The position numbers and the translations under genes were made by a program. A stretch of 64,000 nucleotides of DNA from Hesseltinella vesiculosa (lineage: Eukaryota; Mucoromycota; Mucoromycetes; Mucorales; Cunninghamellaceae): contig MCGT01000013.1 of the NCBI GenBank assembly GCA_002104935.1, positions 310,001 to 374,000 of the forward strand, written 5' to 3'. The notes under the pieces are model-generated. The model did not search any database, had not been told where the DNA came from, and was given only the letters and a program-made list of their open reading frames with translations. Position 1 is the first letter of the stretch. Every line of letters begins with the position of its first letter. This document shows positions 33,032 to 45,152 of this stretch, one piece after another.

Positions 33032-35476
33032 CTAAACGCACAAAGCCAGACAAAGATATGGGGGGGGGTATGCATAAACAAGTAAGCGACAAGCGCTAAT
33101 TATTGAAATGAGTAAAAAAAAAAAAAAAAGATCCCGGTGGGGCAGAGCAACAAGGTAATGCAGCTCGTTGTAATGAGAAGTATAACACCGGCGTTTTCTG
33201 TCCTTCGTCTTGTCGACGATGCGATCAAACTCTGGTGTCGACATGGTGACGCGTCGACGGTTTGCTGCTTCGGTTTGCTGTGCAGGGGTCATGGGCACAC
33301 AGCGTTGGAAGAGGTGGGTGACAGTCATCAACTGGTCAATATCATAGACGTAGACAAGTAGGTCAAGAAGAGATGTAGGGAGCGTGAAGTGGGCAATTTC
33401 GATCATGATGTAAATGCCTTCAGCAGCAAGGTACGAGAAGTAAAACGTGATTTGAAGTCCTAAAAAAAAAGAGAGATGAGCCGGTGGTCGACTATGCACT
33501 GTTTATGAATCAGACGACTTGCCAATGACTTGGAATGAAAGCACACCAAACATGTGATTCACGTCGAGAGAGTTCTTGCTGAAGCATGCCAGTCGGATCA
33601 AATCGCGCGCGACCATGAAATGATTACGAGATTCACTCTCGCACTTGACTTCGCCAAAGCCTCGAGTATTGTCAACGTACAAATCCAGGAGCGATGAAAT
33701 GCAGGAGTCAGGGCGGCGGCCACTGATCGAGATACTCGCTTTGTGTTCGTGGTTTGTCGTTCCCGTCCTATATCCAAAATAAAAAAAATAAAATAACATA
33801 ACATAATCAGTGTCGTAGAGTCCTCGATAAAACACGGCCATTACCATCGGAACAGCGTTCCGTCGTCGTGGTCGTCAAACAGAGGTTGGATGGCAGGTTG
33901 AACAAATCGGGTAATCAACTCCATTTCCTTGACATCTTCCATTTTCTTGGTAGCAGGTAGGCTTTGGATCCTACAAAAACAAAAGAGGAAATCAGACACA
34001 CACCTTTCCCAAATCAACACGACATACAATGCAATGAGGGAAAGGATAATTTTCCATTCTTGCGGGGTGGCCATGTCCCAAAGGGCAAAAAGGGCTTGAC
34101 AGGCATTTTTTCGGTCGATCATCTTCTTGGCGCTACGACGAATTGTCTAGACAGAAGAGAAATGAACTGAGTCTTTTGCAGCAAGCTCCCGTTCTGTTCG
34201 CATCTTATTACCAAGATAGTCGATTGAATGGCTTCAAAGCATTCAGAATTCATTGGGGGTTCGCCATAGTCAATATCGCCGTAATGCAGTTCACGGTGGA
34301 TCAGGTCCAACAGTCCTTCCATTTCTTTACGTGGCAGAAACTTGTACAGATCAGGATGGCTTCTTTCAGGTTTGATCAGAAGGATCGATAACAATGACCT
34401 AAAAAACGTTGGAGGGAATGAGACATCCCATTCTTTACGTCTCACGCAGGCAGAGGCGTGCACGCTTACAAGATATGCGGGACGTGGCTTTCCATCGTCA
34501 GTTTTTCTTGGGACTGGGCAAATTGTTGGAACTGGTGGAAGGCATAAGAGATATCCTTTCCTTGATTGAACAAACGATCTTCATAGCGAGGGAGTCGAAT
34601 GTCTGCTTGGGCTCGGGCACCGGCCTAGGGCAAAAGGTCAAAAAGCAGTCCGTATCAGATCGGTTCAAATGTTCCATTCAGGATCGTGATGTCTTACCAC
34701 AACAGCGTCTTCAGAAGTTTGGTCAGCCAAATTGGTGTCGGGGACTGGGTCAATAGGCTAGAGAAGAAAAAGGAGATGACAAACGTGAAAAGTAAGCGCG
34801 CGCGTGTCGCCGATTTTTTTTTTTTTACAGAGTTGGCATTTGTAGGGAGAGGGCTGCTGGCAACATCATTCGCTACAGGGCGAGCAGACTGGAGAAAGCA
34901 AACAACATAAAAAAAAGTGAGAGTCGCGTTTTTATTGCTCTTTCTTCCTTACGGATCCCGGTACCGCAGCAGGGAGAGGGGTGGCGTAGGTGTTTCTTTG
35001 ACCCTGTGAATGAAGAAGGGAATGAACACCCCAGCTAACCACAAACAAATGCTTTGGCACTTCAGTTGGTGTGCAGTCTTACCTCGAGCACTTCATGCTT
35101 ACGCTTCGACGGTCCGGCATGGTAATCGCCATGCTGGATTACTTTCGTGTTGGGGCTGTTGACAACTTTGATAATGTTGGAAACGGAAGTCGGGCGTTGT
35201 TCCTCATTTCTATTCTTGTCATTGTTTGCCTACAAAAATGAAAAATGAGTCGACTCTTTAGTGCATAGAGAAATGAATAATACAAACCTGGTCTCGAAGG
35301 AGAGTAATCCATGCCTTAACTTCATCAGGAATGTCTTTTTTACAAGCAATATTGCTGAGAGTTCGCAGAAACTTTGGTAACATGGTTTTTTTGCTGGGAG
35401 AACTGTCTTTTCCAAACTGTTGATGGCGCACATAGTTTTCGTAGGACCATTCCTTCGCAGGTGTCGTTGCAAAGAA
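33032..35476 (-). CDS. lineage-specific PD-(D/E)XK-like protein, 5' end uncertain
   Basis: A multi-exon gene I cannot name, of a type seen repeatedly in Mucoromycota genomes. The first certain exon (35476-35288) follows a TTTTCAG acceptor and encodes KEWSYENYVRHQQFG and LPKFLRTLSNIACKK. About nine further exons follow, with a middle Pro/Asn-rich part. A later exon contains RPDSCISSLLDLYVD and then RGFGEVK. The Asp...Glu-x-Lys spacing matches the PD-(D/E)XK nuclease core, though activity is unproven. The intron at 33522-33461 begins GCAAGT, so it is a GC-AG intron; only this joins VIG to LQITFYFSY in frame. The last part (TMSTPEFDRIVDKTKDRKRR) is basic; the C-terminus runs through a poly-A/T run and its true end is unclear. 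The apparent ATG at 35599 is antisense to a retroelement, so it is not trusted. Confidence 0.6.
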
Positions 35477-35514
35477 CTGAAAATCACGAGTACAGGACGG
35501 AACTGTGTAATCCG

Positions 35515-36340
35515 CAGTAGGATCACTCGTTAGCTTACGCAATACAACAGCCACAAGTGCACTGGAAGCTAAGTACATAGGACCATTCAAAGTTGTCATG
35601 AGAAACCAAGGTGGAGCCTACATTCTGCAAGATAAAACAGGTGAATTACTTCCAAGCAAGTACCCTCCTGAACAACTAAAAAGTGTATCAGAAGAACCAA
35701 CTATCTCAGGTGAAGAAACACACTACGTAGTTGAAGCGATCATAGCACACAGACCCATCAAAAATAAGAAAGGAATCTATGAGTACCTGATAAGATGGAA
35801 AGGATACAATGCTGACGAAGATACTTGGCAAGTATTCGAGGATTTTGACAATGTAAATACAATCATCAGTTACTGGCGAAAGCTAGGAAAGAGCATGTCT
35901 GAGGAAGAGAAACAACTGATAAATAACAAACGAAAAAGATAAAATGAGGAACAAAGGAGCAGAAAGAAAAGTAAAACGCGAACCTAAAAAAAAATCTAGC
36001 TCATATACAAGTAGACGTCAACAGACTGGCAGGAGGTAATGTCGTATCTGAGGTAGAAATCAAGCCTATATTAAGATACAGGGACTATGTCACTGCAACA
36101 TTAAACCCATACTATACCTTTTTCTACTCCCATGTTCAACTCACTCAAACACAACTATTTCAACATGTCAACATGATCTCCCATGAACATAAGAAAAAAA
36201 CCATGTCTAAAGGTACCCATGTTAAAAAGCTATGAGCAGGCATGATGCAACATGACCAAGCAGAATATACAGCAGCTAGTGCAACGGTTTCCACAGGAAA
36301 CATTATAAAAAAGATAGACTTTCACATCAATAAAAAACCA
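35515..36340 (+). mobile_element. Ty3/gypsy chromovirus fragment: integrase C-terminus plus chromodomain
   Basis: A 3' fragment of a retrotransposon polyprotein. From about 35515 the frame reads GSLVSLRN, then AKYIGPFKVVMRNQGGAYIL and LLPSKYPPEQLKSV: the GPF/Y module at the integrase C-terminus. It is followed by a chromodomain (HYVVEAIIAHR, YEYLIRWKGYNADEDTWQVF) and ends at TAA 35940-35942. The chromodomain is the mark of chromoviruses and directs insertion to particular chromatin. No gag, protease, reverse transcriptase or integrase core lies upstream, so the element is truncated. The following 400 bp is clearly more A/T-rich than the surroundings and may include a long terminal repeat; boundaries are not resolved. 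The fragment's 5' part is antisense to the N-terminal side of the neighbouring PD-(D/E)XK-like gene. Confidence 0.8.
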
Positions 36341-37767
36341 TAACTCATTCTCACTTATTTTTATCAACCCCATCCCTTTTATTTTCAACACAAACTAACA
36401 TTTTGGGCTCAGATTCATTTTTTTTTCTCTCTCTTTCATCATTGTAACATTGGGAACCGACTTGCTTGAGTGTTTACACACTCGATGACAATAGCTTGTC
36501 TTTGCTTAATGGCAAAGGGGGGTGGTCGCTGCTCAACATTCGTGGACTTGCCCGCTTACCATATGCTTCGAAGCTATGATGCTGTGATGAAGCGGCCCCT
36601 AACAACTGAAGCGATGCTCTTTACTCTTGCAATCAGTGACTGCCCTACCAACAATGTTTTCCCAGGAGACCTACCTTCACAATAATGTCAACGGAAACTT
36701 GATCTGCTTTTCAGAGCCAATTTCCCAATGCACTTTGCATCGATCCCTTGTTTCAGACAGCGCTTCTACCTACACAATTGAACCACAGCCATGCATCGCC
36801 CCCTTGATTCCTGTTGCACATGTCAACATTGGGGAGCACAAGTGCCAAAGGATGGGGCAGTTGGTCTGCGTGCGATGCGTACTTTTAATCGACATTGTCT
36901 CTCTTGGTGGCATCTGTCGATCCCTGGTCAGGCTAGGGTGGGAAAAGGCGCGAGGCAAAATCCTTCGCTTGCCTAACGGGCACCTGGCACGCCCATGGTC
37001 GACGCCACAAGGCCTACGTGGTCTGTGCTTTTAGCCATGGCTGCCTGCAAAATTTGACAGTCGAGGTGGAAGTTGAGTTTTTCGATGATTTTCGTCAGAT
37101 CGACGGGGAGTCTCTCGGGAAAAATTGGCAGGGGTTTCGGAGAGGTCAAATCAACATGGTCAACAGTTGGCTGGGCGACTTTCACCGATCACGATGATTT
37201 TTACAGTACCATCATCATTCACAAGCCCCTTTCTCTATGCAATATCCCAGATGGATTCATTAGCCCAAGCGTGCTGTGTACACCCATGCTTTTTTTTTTC
37301 AGAACGAGAAAAAAATATCATCCGCCAGATTTCCAATTCCGACACGATGCTTCCAGTCCAGGCGTAAGAAAAATGCAAATGAGGACAATCCCAGCAATTC
37401 ATGACTGCTACTAAATGTTGCATGAAGAGGAGGTTGTACGTTAAGCATTTGCCTGTTGGAACGGCGGCTTAGCGAGGCTCACTGGTAGAACTGGTGTTCT
37501 TTACGGGATGACCAGAAAATCAGGGTGAAACTATAAGCACCAGTGTAGCTGCGCATTAAGTGGAAAAAAAAAGGAGAGAAAGCAAGCGGCATGCGATGAC
37601 TTCTTAAAAGCACTCAAGAGCAATGTGGTGCCATGTGGTTTTAAACGATGAAAATAAGTGCATTTTATTAAAACAATTTCTGATTTTTTTTTTTTTTGCT
37701 TTCGATGGCGAAGAAAAAAAAAAGTAGGGTACAATTTACACGCGGGAATGCAAATCCAAAAAAGGAC
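36341..37767. other. 1.4-kb gene-free region
   Basis: No supported gene; only short ORFs such as 36627-37034 with no conserved character. Direct or inverted repeats of a decayed element were looked for without success. Confidence 0.35.
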
Positions 37768-39865
37768 TTAATGCGCAAGGGCAGGGCGGTGTCTATGTTC
37801 ATCCTCGGGTTTCCATAAATCTGTGTGCTTGACAAATAATACAGCGATGAAAGCAATACCGGACGAGATGGCAGCTGAGGAAGGAGAGAGAAAGGGATAA
37901 GTCTCCTTTTTTTATAAGGACGCGGGGCAGCAGACTTACCAAAAAGATAGATTTTATCGAGGGATTGGACAGCCGTCAATTGCACCTGGGTGCGGATGGT
38001 GTTAGGAAGCATGTGGATCATGTCGATGCTGTGAACCGTGACTTTGAGATGATACTTTTCCATGATGGCGCGGACACCCGTGGCCATGTTGAAGCGGAAC
38101 AAAGTTGCGGATGCGCTGATACCTACTGCACCACCAAAGATACGGAAGAATTGGCCGTGGGAGGTGGCCAAAGAGAGACTAGAAAGAGAAGCTCGTTGGT
38201 TAGCTTTTTTTTTTTTTTTTTTTGCTGTCTCGAGGGATTACTCTTTGTCTTCAACACAAGCTTGGCCAGCGACGACAAAGGACTGCTTGCAAAGACCAAT
38301 GCCCAGACCCAAGATGGCCAGGTAGACATATTGGAGAATGGGACTGGTGTCAATGGTGGAGATGGCCATAAGGCTAGGGCCAACAACTGTAAGAGCACAG
38401 CCAGTCCAAAGGAAAATCCGGTAATGGCCAGTCATGGAGATCAGGATGCCAGAAATCAGGCCAGCAATGACGGCAGGTCCAAAGAGCGACAGAAGCTCGA
38501 GAGCCGACTGGACAGCTGTGTCACCACGCACGATTTGAAATTGCAAGGGCACAAAGTACATCATGGCATAGTCAGTGGCGCCGCCGGCGAATTGAGCGAC
38601 AAAGATGGCCATGGATGATCGTTGCAACACCATACGTCGGGGCATGACCGGGTTGTTCTTGACGATCCACACTTCAGACACCACAAACATGATCATGGCC
38701 GCTGCCCCCACACCAAACAAGGCTAAGATCACAGGCGTGTTCCATGTCAATTGTTCACCACCGGTCTGTAGGGCAACCAGCAAGCAGATGGCCCCAGGCA
38801 TCAGGAACACAAGACTAGCATAGTCGACTTGGCGAAGCTGAGTCCATAGAGGCAAATTAGATTCACGATGGGCCACATACATATCCTGACGGAAAAAGAA
38901 CACAATGATCACAATGGCTACAGCCCTAAAAGATGGTAAGCGTGAGTTCACTTAAAATTAAGGGAGACAAGAGCATGGCAAAACCAGAAGACATCGAAGA
39001 TCGACCGAAAGGAGAAAGGGAAATCACGACATACCCGATAAAGAGATTCATGTAAAAAGACCATCTGCGGAAATAATGGAATGGAAAAAGAAAAGCGTAA
39101 AAAAAAAGCTTTACCCAAAACGGCAATGCTGCTTGCTGTCATTTCACCTCCTTTGACCCTCCTTCCTTTTCTTTCTGTCTCTTTTTACCTCCATAGATTG
39201 GCATCCGCAAACATGCCACCAATCAAAGGGCCAGCGACAGTTGCCGTGCCCAAGGCAACACCCAGCAAACCTTGGTATTTGGCTACCATAATAAGAAAAG
39301 GTGAGACGGTGCGCTGCTTAGTGTACAAGGCATGCTTACCTCGGTCTCGTGGTGACACTACATCTGTGACAATGATCAAAACGATGGTGATCAGACCAGC
39401 ACCGCCAATCCCTTGCACGGCTAAAACAGAGAAAAAAGTCAGCACTCGGTCTTGTTTTTTCATGCGTGCGTCTAACCTCTTGACATGATGAGCATGAACA
39501 TGGATTTGGACATGCCGCAAAGGACACTTCCAATTAAAAAGATGACAATAGACACCAAGTAAATGAATTTATGGCCGCTAAGAAAGAGAGTAAGTGAGAC
39601 AGGGCTTGTGCCTCGTTGGTACAGTGACGGCCGATGCTTACATGATGTCGGCAAAGATGCCATACATGGGTTGAAACCCACTCATGGTTAATAGATAAGA
39701 TGAACCCACCCAGCCAATATCATTTGTTGCTTGGAATTCAGAAGAGATGTGGCCTAGGGCAGTGATGACAATCGTTTGATCAAGAGCGGCCATGAAAAAG
39801 CCAAGGATCAGGCTAAGAAAAAGAGAAAAGCGCAGGTGTCACACAAATGTCAGTTACAGTTTTAT

Positions 39866-39904
<39 letters not shown>

Positions 39905-40042
39905 GAGTTTTTACCCTATGAATACTAGGACAAAGCGAAACCCTGTGGCTTTAGGTTCATGGTAGATATCTGCTTGCGAGTCAAATTCGTCACTAGATTT
40001 GTCCGAATCGAACTGCGGCTTTTTCATCTCGAGATCCAACAT
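37768..40042 (-). CDS. DHA2-type (14-span) MFS drug:H+ antiporter
   Basis: Plasma-membrane or vacuolar efflux transporter. Nine exons with GT-AG introns total 1,635 nt, 544 residues. The start is MLDLEMKKPQFDSD, a hydrophilic cytosolic end. The first span contains GFFMAALDQTIVITAL (DHA2 signature LDxTIVNxALP type). The loop 2-3 region, GVSxxGGxxxxR-like, is seen as AVQGIGGAGLITIVLIIVTD followed by SPRDR. LLGVALGTATVAGPLIGG is the antiporter motif C (GxxxGPxxGG). Later spans (ILALFGVGAAAMIMFVV, GPAVIAGLISGIL, YLAILGLGIGLCKQ) complete about 14 helices. Exon 6 is only 30 nt. One intron contains a 34-base homopolymer. Substrates are unknown; azole, toxin or siderophore export are all possible. 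The start at 40042 gives the expected short N-terminus. Confidence 0.9.
39868..39901. repeat. 34-base A/T homopolymer in an intron of the DHA2 transporter
   Basis: Thirty-four consecutive A on the plus strand (T on the coding strand), in the first intron of the transporter. Long homopolymers recur in this window, but this is the longest. Confidence 0.95.
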
Positions 40043-42412
40043 GTTTAATGGAGGTTGTAGTCTATTAAGGCTGTTGTAAAGGGTTGTGAGGAATTAAAAA
40101 AAAAATGAAAAGGAATGGGTTGTTGAGCAACTTTAGAAAAAGAAAAAATGGCAAGTAATAAGAAAGAAAAATTGATAGACCGGGTGCTCTTTATGAGTTT
40201 TTGAAAAGAAGAAAAAAGGGGGAACGAACAATACAATTTGTGAAAAGGAGACGAGAAGAATGCTCTTTTTTTTTTTTTTTTTTTGAAAACGATCGCCTTT
40301 CAAACGAGCATTTTTTTTTCCTTTTTTTTTTTTTATCTATATATTTGTATATGTATGTCTAGAGTGGGATAGTTCGCGCCATTCATGCATGTAGAAGTAA
40401 AATATCCAAAGATGGCGAAACAGCCTAGACTTGGCGTGCCCGGTTTAGACTTTTTTTTTAATGCCTCTTCCCCCTTTGCCCGGTCTCCTCACTTTTTCAA
40501 GCCATAAATCTCAACCGGTCGCTCTTCTTTGGCTTCTTTCTAGTTTTTCCCTGGATTCCGTTTTTACTCCCCCCCTTGGGAATGGCGTGTTTCATCCTGC
40601 ACTCGTTTTTATTACTTTTGCTATCTTGTACAATGCAAGTCGCGCTTTATTCGCTTTGCATCAACGCCATTGACTTTGTCGAAACAGCGACGGAAACATC
40701 CCTTTTTAGAAACTCCACTTTTTTTGCCTCGACTCCTTTCCCCAAAAATAAAATCACAACATTTTTAATCTAATGCCTTGTACCGGATTCTATTTTTTTA
40801 AATGATATGCGCAAGTAAGGAGGCCTTAAGAAAGTATATCGCCATATGGGTCAGACCATTGGCTCCAATATAATGACACCGTAGAGAAAAAAGGGGCGCG
40901 TAGATTTTTTTTTTTGGAAGTAAATGAACATTCCACTCCAGTCATAGAAAAAAGTTGCTCCTAAGTTTGAGGAGCCTTGTTCGTGTCATTGTGAGAATGT
41001 CTTTGTCTTTCACCTTAAATTGGTAACATGGTTTTTGGTTTAAAAAGATCGACATTTCATGCTTTCAGACACTCCTTGGTTGTCAACAAAAAGGCAATGG
41101 CTAAAAAAAGATGGCCGTCCAAGGGTTGCATGGCAGCTTTTTACACTTCCCCATGCTGCATCTATTCAATTGCATAGAGGATGAAGAGGATGACTTTGCT
41201 CTGGCTTCAAGCGACGAAGAGCCTCGGTTTGATCACTCCCAGAGCAAACGTCTTGGTCTGAGCTTTAAAAGAGAGACCCATCGTCAGCTAAGAAAAGGGG
41301 TCTTCTGCAAAACAAAGGATAAACCAATTTGTCACCTTTATACAATAAAACCGATTCTCTATAAGCTTTTGCGTTCATTTAGTATCATTTGCCTCGGACC
41401 AAAGCTGGGTAACCAAGGTAAATAGCCGTTGCGCGACGGGGATCTCACCGAGTGGTCTTTATACCGCGCGACTTCACTTTGAACGCTTCAGAAAAGAGAG
41501 ACCGGCCCAAGAGCTCCGAGCATTGGTTTTTAAAAAAACGGTCAGACGGTCATGTCAATACAGCCAAGGCAGGAGGTGGGCAGGGACAAGGAGGAGGAGA
41601 AAAAAAAAAGTTGCCCAGGCTCCATGAAATTGTCTCATGACCTTTTTTTTTTCTCAATGATGCAAGACTGAAGGATCTACTGCTACTATTAAAAGCTACT
41701 TGACGTTTTCGTTTGGTCACGAGTGTGCCAAATATCTCCTGCATGACAGGACCTTTAGCTACCCACCGAAGCCCAGTTTTTACTTGACGTGCGCGAAAAT
41801 AATTGAGTGACAAGGTCATCATTCTTTCGATTTCATCGTCCAACCTCCCCTACTGTGTGGCAAGATATACCCTTTTCTGGAAAAAGCATCGAGTGCAGAA
41901 CTGGTACTGTAGGTTTTAGGCAGGCACTCCACTCAGGTTTTGGTCGCTCGAAACAGGTATTTTTGGCCAGTTCCAGATTTCTTGGCGTGGTATGGATAAA
42001 AGGCCGAAGCAAGCGCCAATGAAACATGAGCGACGTCAAAAAGCAATAGGATTCGTAAATAGCCGTTGATGGGAACTGCGAGCTGAGATGCCTTTTCCGT
42101 CGTGTCTGGGGGACACGTTTTTTTCTCGTTCTTTCCGACAGCTCTTGTAGGCATGACACTTGGCACTGGAAGCAGACTTGTAACGAATGCTGAACAGATT
42201 TTACCGTTAAAGTGTTTTCTATTGAACCATTGGAAGAGTCGAGCGTCTCCTAGGACCCTTTTTTTTTTTTAAGAACCCTGCGAGTGGTGCAATGAAAAGC
42301 GGCCGCTCGGAGAATGAAACAGGCTCAGCTTCCTGTACTGGTCTGTAATTTTTTTTTCCCTCTCCATTTTTTTTATTTTTGGTTTTCTCCATCTTTTCTG
42401 TTGTCTCTAAAC
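40043..42412. other. 2.4-kb gene-free region between the transporter and END3
   Basis: No supported gene. The 41111-41425 ORF has an acidic start (EDEEDDFALASSDEEP) but nothing else to suggest it is real. T-runs of 18 (40267-40284) and others. The promoters of the transporter and of END3 lie at its two ends. Confidence 0.35.
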
Positions 42413-43968
42413 ATGAACGGCATCACCAACGAAGAGCGAATAAAATATGCAGAAATCTTCCAAGCCCGTGGCCAAGTTAATGGCTACTTGTCTGGTAAGC
42501 TTCCAAGAAACAAGCCATCCGTTTCTTTTTACTGCTTTTCTCCCAACGTCACTCACAACTTTTTCTTGATGCAAAGGTGCTGCTGCTCGAGATGTCCTTC
42601 TTAGTTCTAACTTGCAACCCAATCGACTGGAGCGTATTTGGTATGTTATGGATAGCCCAATAGAATGGGGGGGGAATGAAAAAAAAAAAGAAGACAGACG
42701 ACAAGCAATGAACAAGACACCCATGCAAACCCACTCATCATCCTTTTGTTTGCTCCGTTAGGGATTTAGCCGATATCGACAAAGATGGTAACCTCGATTT
42801 TGACGAGTTTTGTATTGCCATGCATTTGACATTTGATTGTATTAATGGCGTTGAGCCTCCCACCTCCCTTCCACCTAATCTGATACCACCTGCCAAGGCC
42901 CACTTTCTTTCCAATGTTTACCCACAACAGCCTCAACCCACTGGCTATGGTGGCTACCAACAACCCCAGCCTACCGGCTATGGTTATCAGCAGCCTCAGC
43001 CCACTGGCTTCCAACAACCCATGGCCACCGGCTACCCTTCGCACCAAGGTTATTCTCCAGCTCCCTCGGTTGAGTTCAGTTGGGACATGACCCCTCAGGA
43101 CATGGTTTCCTATCAAAACATTTATTCAAAGTATGGGAATGATTCTGGAAAGATCAACTGTAAGCGAATTTTTTTTTATTCTTCGTCTTGTGGCAATCAA
43201 TGGAGAGGTTCTCACCTTTTTTTTTTTTTTGGGTTAGTCAATCAAATGGAAGATTTCTACTCGACACTTGGATTATCACGAACGGATCTGACGAATGCTT
43301 GGACGCTGGTGGATGTCAACCATACACATGCCTTGACACAGGATCAATGTCTGGTGTTTTATCACATCCTGAACCAACGTACAAAAGGCGCCAGCGTGCC
43401 CAAGACGCTGCCTCCCGATCTTCACTCAGCCTTTGCTGGTGAATACGCAGCCGATCTGGGTCAACAGCCTGGCCTGGCTTCTGGCAATCGCAAAGGTGGC
43501 AACAGCAAGAGCGCCGCCCTAGCCGACAGCTATGTTAACCGACTCGGCGTGGCCAGCACCTCGCTCAGTGCGAAAGGCTCCATGGTGAAAAAAGAAGATC
43601 AGTACGACGAAGAGGAAATGCTCAAGCGCGAGCTGGCAGACCTAAAAGCACAAGTCAAGGCAGCCGAAGAAAAACAATACCAGGCCAAGCATCAGCGATC
43701 GGACGACCAGCAATACGAATCGTTTGCCTCCCGCCCCCTTCGTGATCAATTCCAAGCGCTGTACGATTACAAACTGCGCCAGCTCACCGACCAGGCCGAC
43801 ATTGAGGACAAAGTGCGCAAACAAGAACGAGACATCGAAGCTGCCCGAGATGCGGTGCGACGATTGAACCGCATTGTGGATGAGGTGCGTGATAAGAAGA
43901 AGGAATTGGAAGGCTTGTTAGAAGAACGACGTGCTGAAGTTCAGAAAACCCTCCGAGCCATGAATTAG
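42413..43968 (+). CDS. END3: END3 homologue, EH-domain protein of the endocytic Pan1 complex
   Basis: Adaptor for actin-driven endocytosis, acting with Pan1 and Sla1 at cortical patches. Exons 42413-42494, 42577-42640, 42762-43159 and 43238-43968 give 1,275 nt, 424 residues (yeast End3 about 350). EH domain 1 starts NEERIKYAEIFQ and ends IWDLADIDKDGNLDFDEFCI, a canonical EF-hand loop preceded by the invariant Trp of NPF-binding EH domains. A Pro/Gln/Gly-rich linker carries repeated QPQPTGY units. A second EH-like segment (FYSTLGLSRTDLTNAWTLVD) follows. The C-terminus is coiled coil (EEEMLKRELADLKAQVK, DKKKELEGLLEERRAEV), as in End3. AATAAA follows the stop 12 bp later. The assignment to END3 rather than Ede1 rests on size and order. 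Confidence 0.88.
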
Positions 43969-43980
43969 CTTACCTCTTTG

Positions 43981-43986
43981 AATAAA
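43981..43986 (+). terminator. polyadenylation signal AATAAA of END3
   Basis: Perfect AATAAA 13 bp after the stop codon. Confidence 0.5.
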
Positions 43987-45152
43987 CAGCCATGGCTGTT
44001 GCCGTCTTTTGCTTTTCGAAAGCCGTCCAGTTCTGTTTTGGATACAATCCTTGTCATCTGGTACATCCAAACAGAAATAGAAACTCGTCATCCAGCTGTC
44101 TGTTGTAACCAAGACAAGTTTAATTTTTGCCACACACCTCCCCCCTCTTTTTTTCGTCGAACCATCTTTATCATCTGACAAGGCGGAAACAACTGAAATC
44201 AAATGAAAAAACCATGTTGACGAAAAAAGCTTCCAATGGGGCCGTTTTTTTTTTTTTTTTTCATGATGAGAAAAAAAAAATGCGACAGGGCAAAGTATAG
44301 CGGGAGAGTGATGTGGCTAAATGACTTGCACGCAGCCACAATGGAAGCAAAAATAAAAAAAGGTGGAGGGAAAGTTTAAGTTATTTTTGTCCAAAAGTGA
44401 GGATCCGCCAAAGGATCGGCCAAACCATAGGCTGACCGTCGACGATTTTTATTTTAAAAAAAAAGTGTGACAAAGTGACAATATAGATGTTTCCACCAAA
44501 GAAGCAGTGACATGCCATTGAACTTACTTTTCATTGACAGTCATAAGCCAGACCTGTCGATAAGAGATGACAATGCCGAGGCCAACAGGGAGCAGAAAAA
44601 AAAAAACCAGGGGCGTAGCTATGTTGATCTGAAACAATCGATGCGTCGCTTTTTATTTTTTTATTTTTTAATCGTGGGCGTGCTTGACAATGGAGGCCTG
44701 TCTTGTATTTTTACACGTTTGTTTGGCGACCGAAGCAAAAATAGACAGTCAGGTCACACAAATAAACCTTGATGGAAGCAAAAAAAGACCGCCTGTGCTA
44801 AAATAAAGAGAGATAGGAGGAAGAGCCATGTGACTCTTGATGCTCTTCAAGCGGTCACGGATGATGATCATGGCCACTGCTGTGGCACTTTTTTTAATAA
44901 TGTTCAGTGGAGGAGGCGTTCAACTTGGTTAGATTAAAACAGAACATAGGCACATTGTTTATTTGGATTGTCCAATGAAAGGAGGTATAAAAAAAGAAAG
45001 CTAATACTAAAACATACATAAATATATATACACAGAAAGGGGGATCAAGAACAATGAGACACTGCAAAAGAGGGCATGTGGAGGGAATAAAAAGAAAACT
45101 TGGAGCATATACAGAGGAGAGCAGAAAAATGGGCATCGGGTAGAAACTCCGA
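43987..45152. other. spacer between END3 and the C2H2 gene (convergent)
   Basis: About 1.2 kb without a supported gene; T16 at 44245-44260 and several A-runs. The genes on either side both end into this region. Confidence 0.35.

Noticed and set aside
35515..35599. Minus-strand start ATG (35599) for the PD-(D/E)XK-like gene
   Set aside because: The same bases read as a well-conserved integrase C-terminus on the plus strand; the minus-strand residues there are antisense noise.
41111..41425. Small plus-strand ORF with acidic start in the END3 upstream spacer
   Set aside because: No homology recognised, no intron or polyadenylation support, and the second half looks random.
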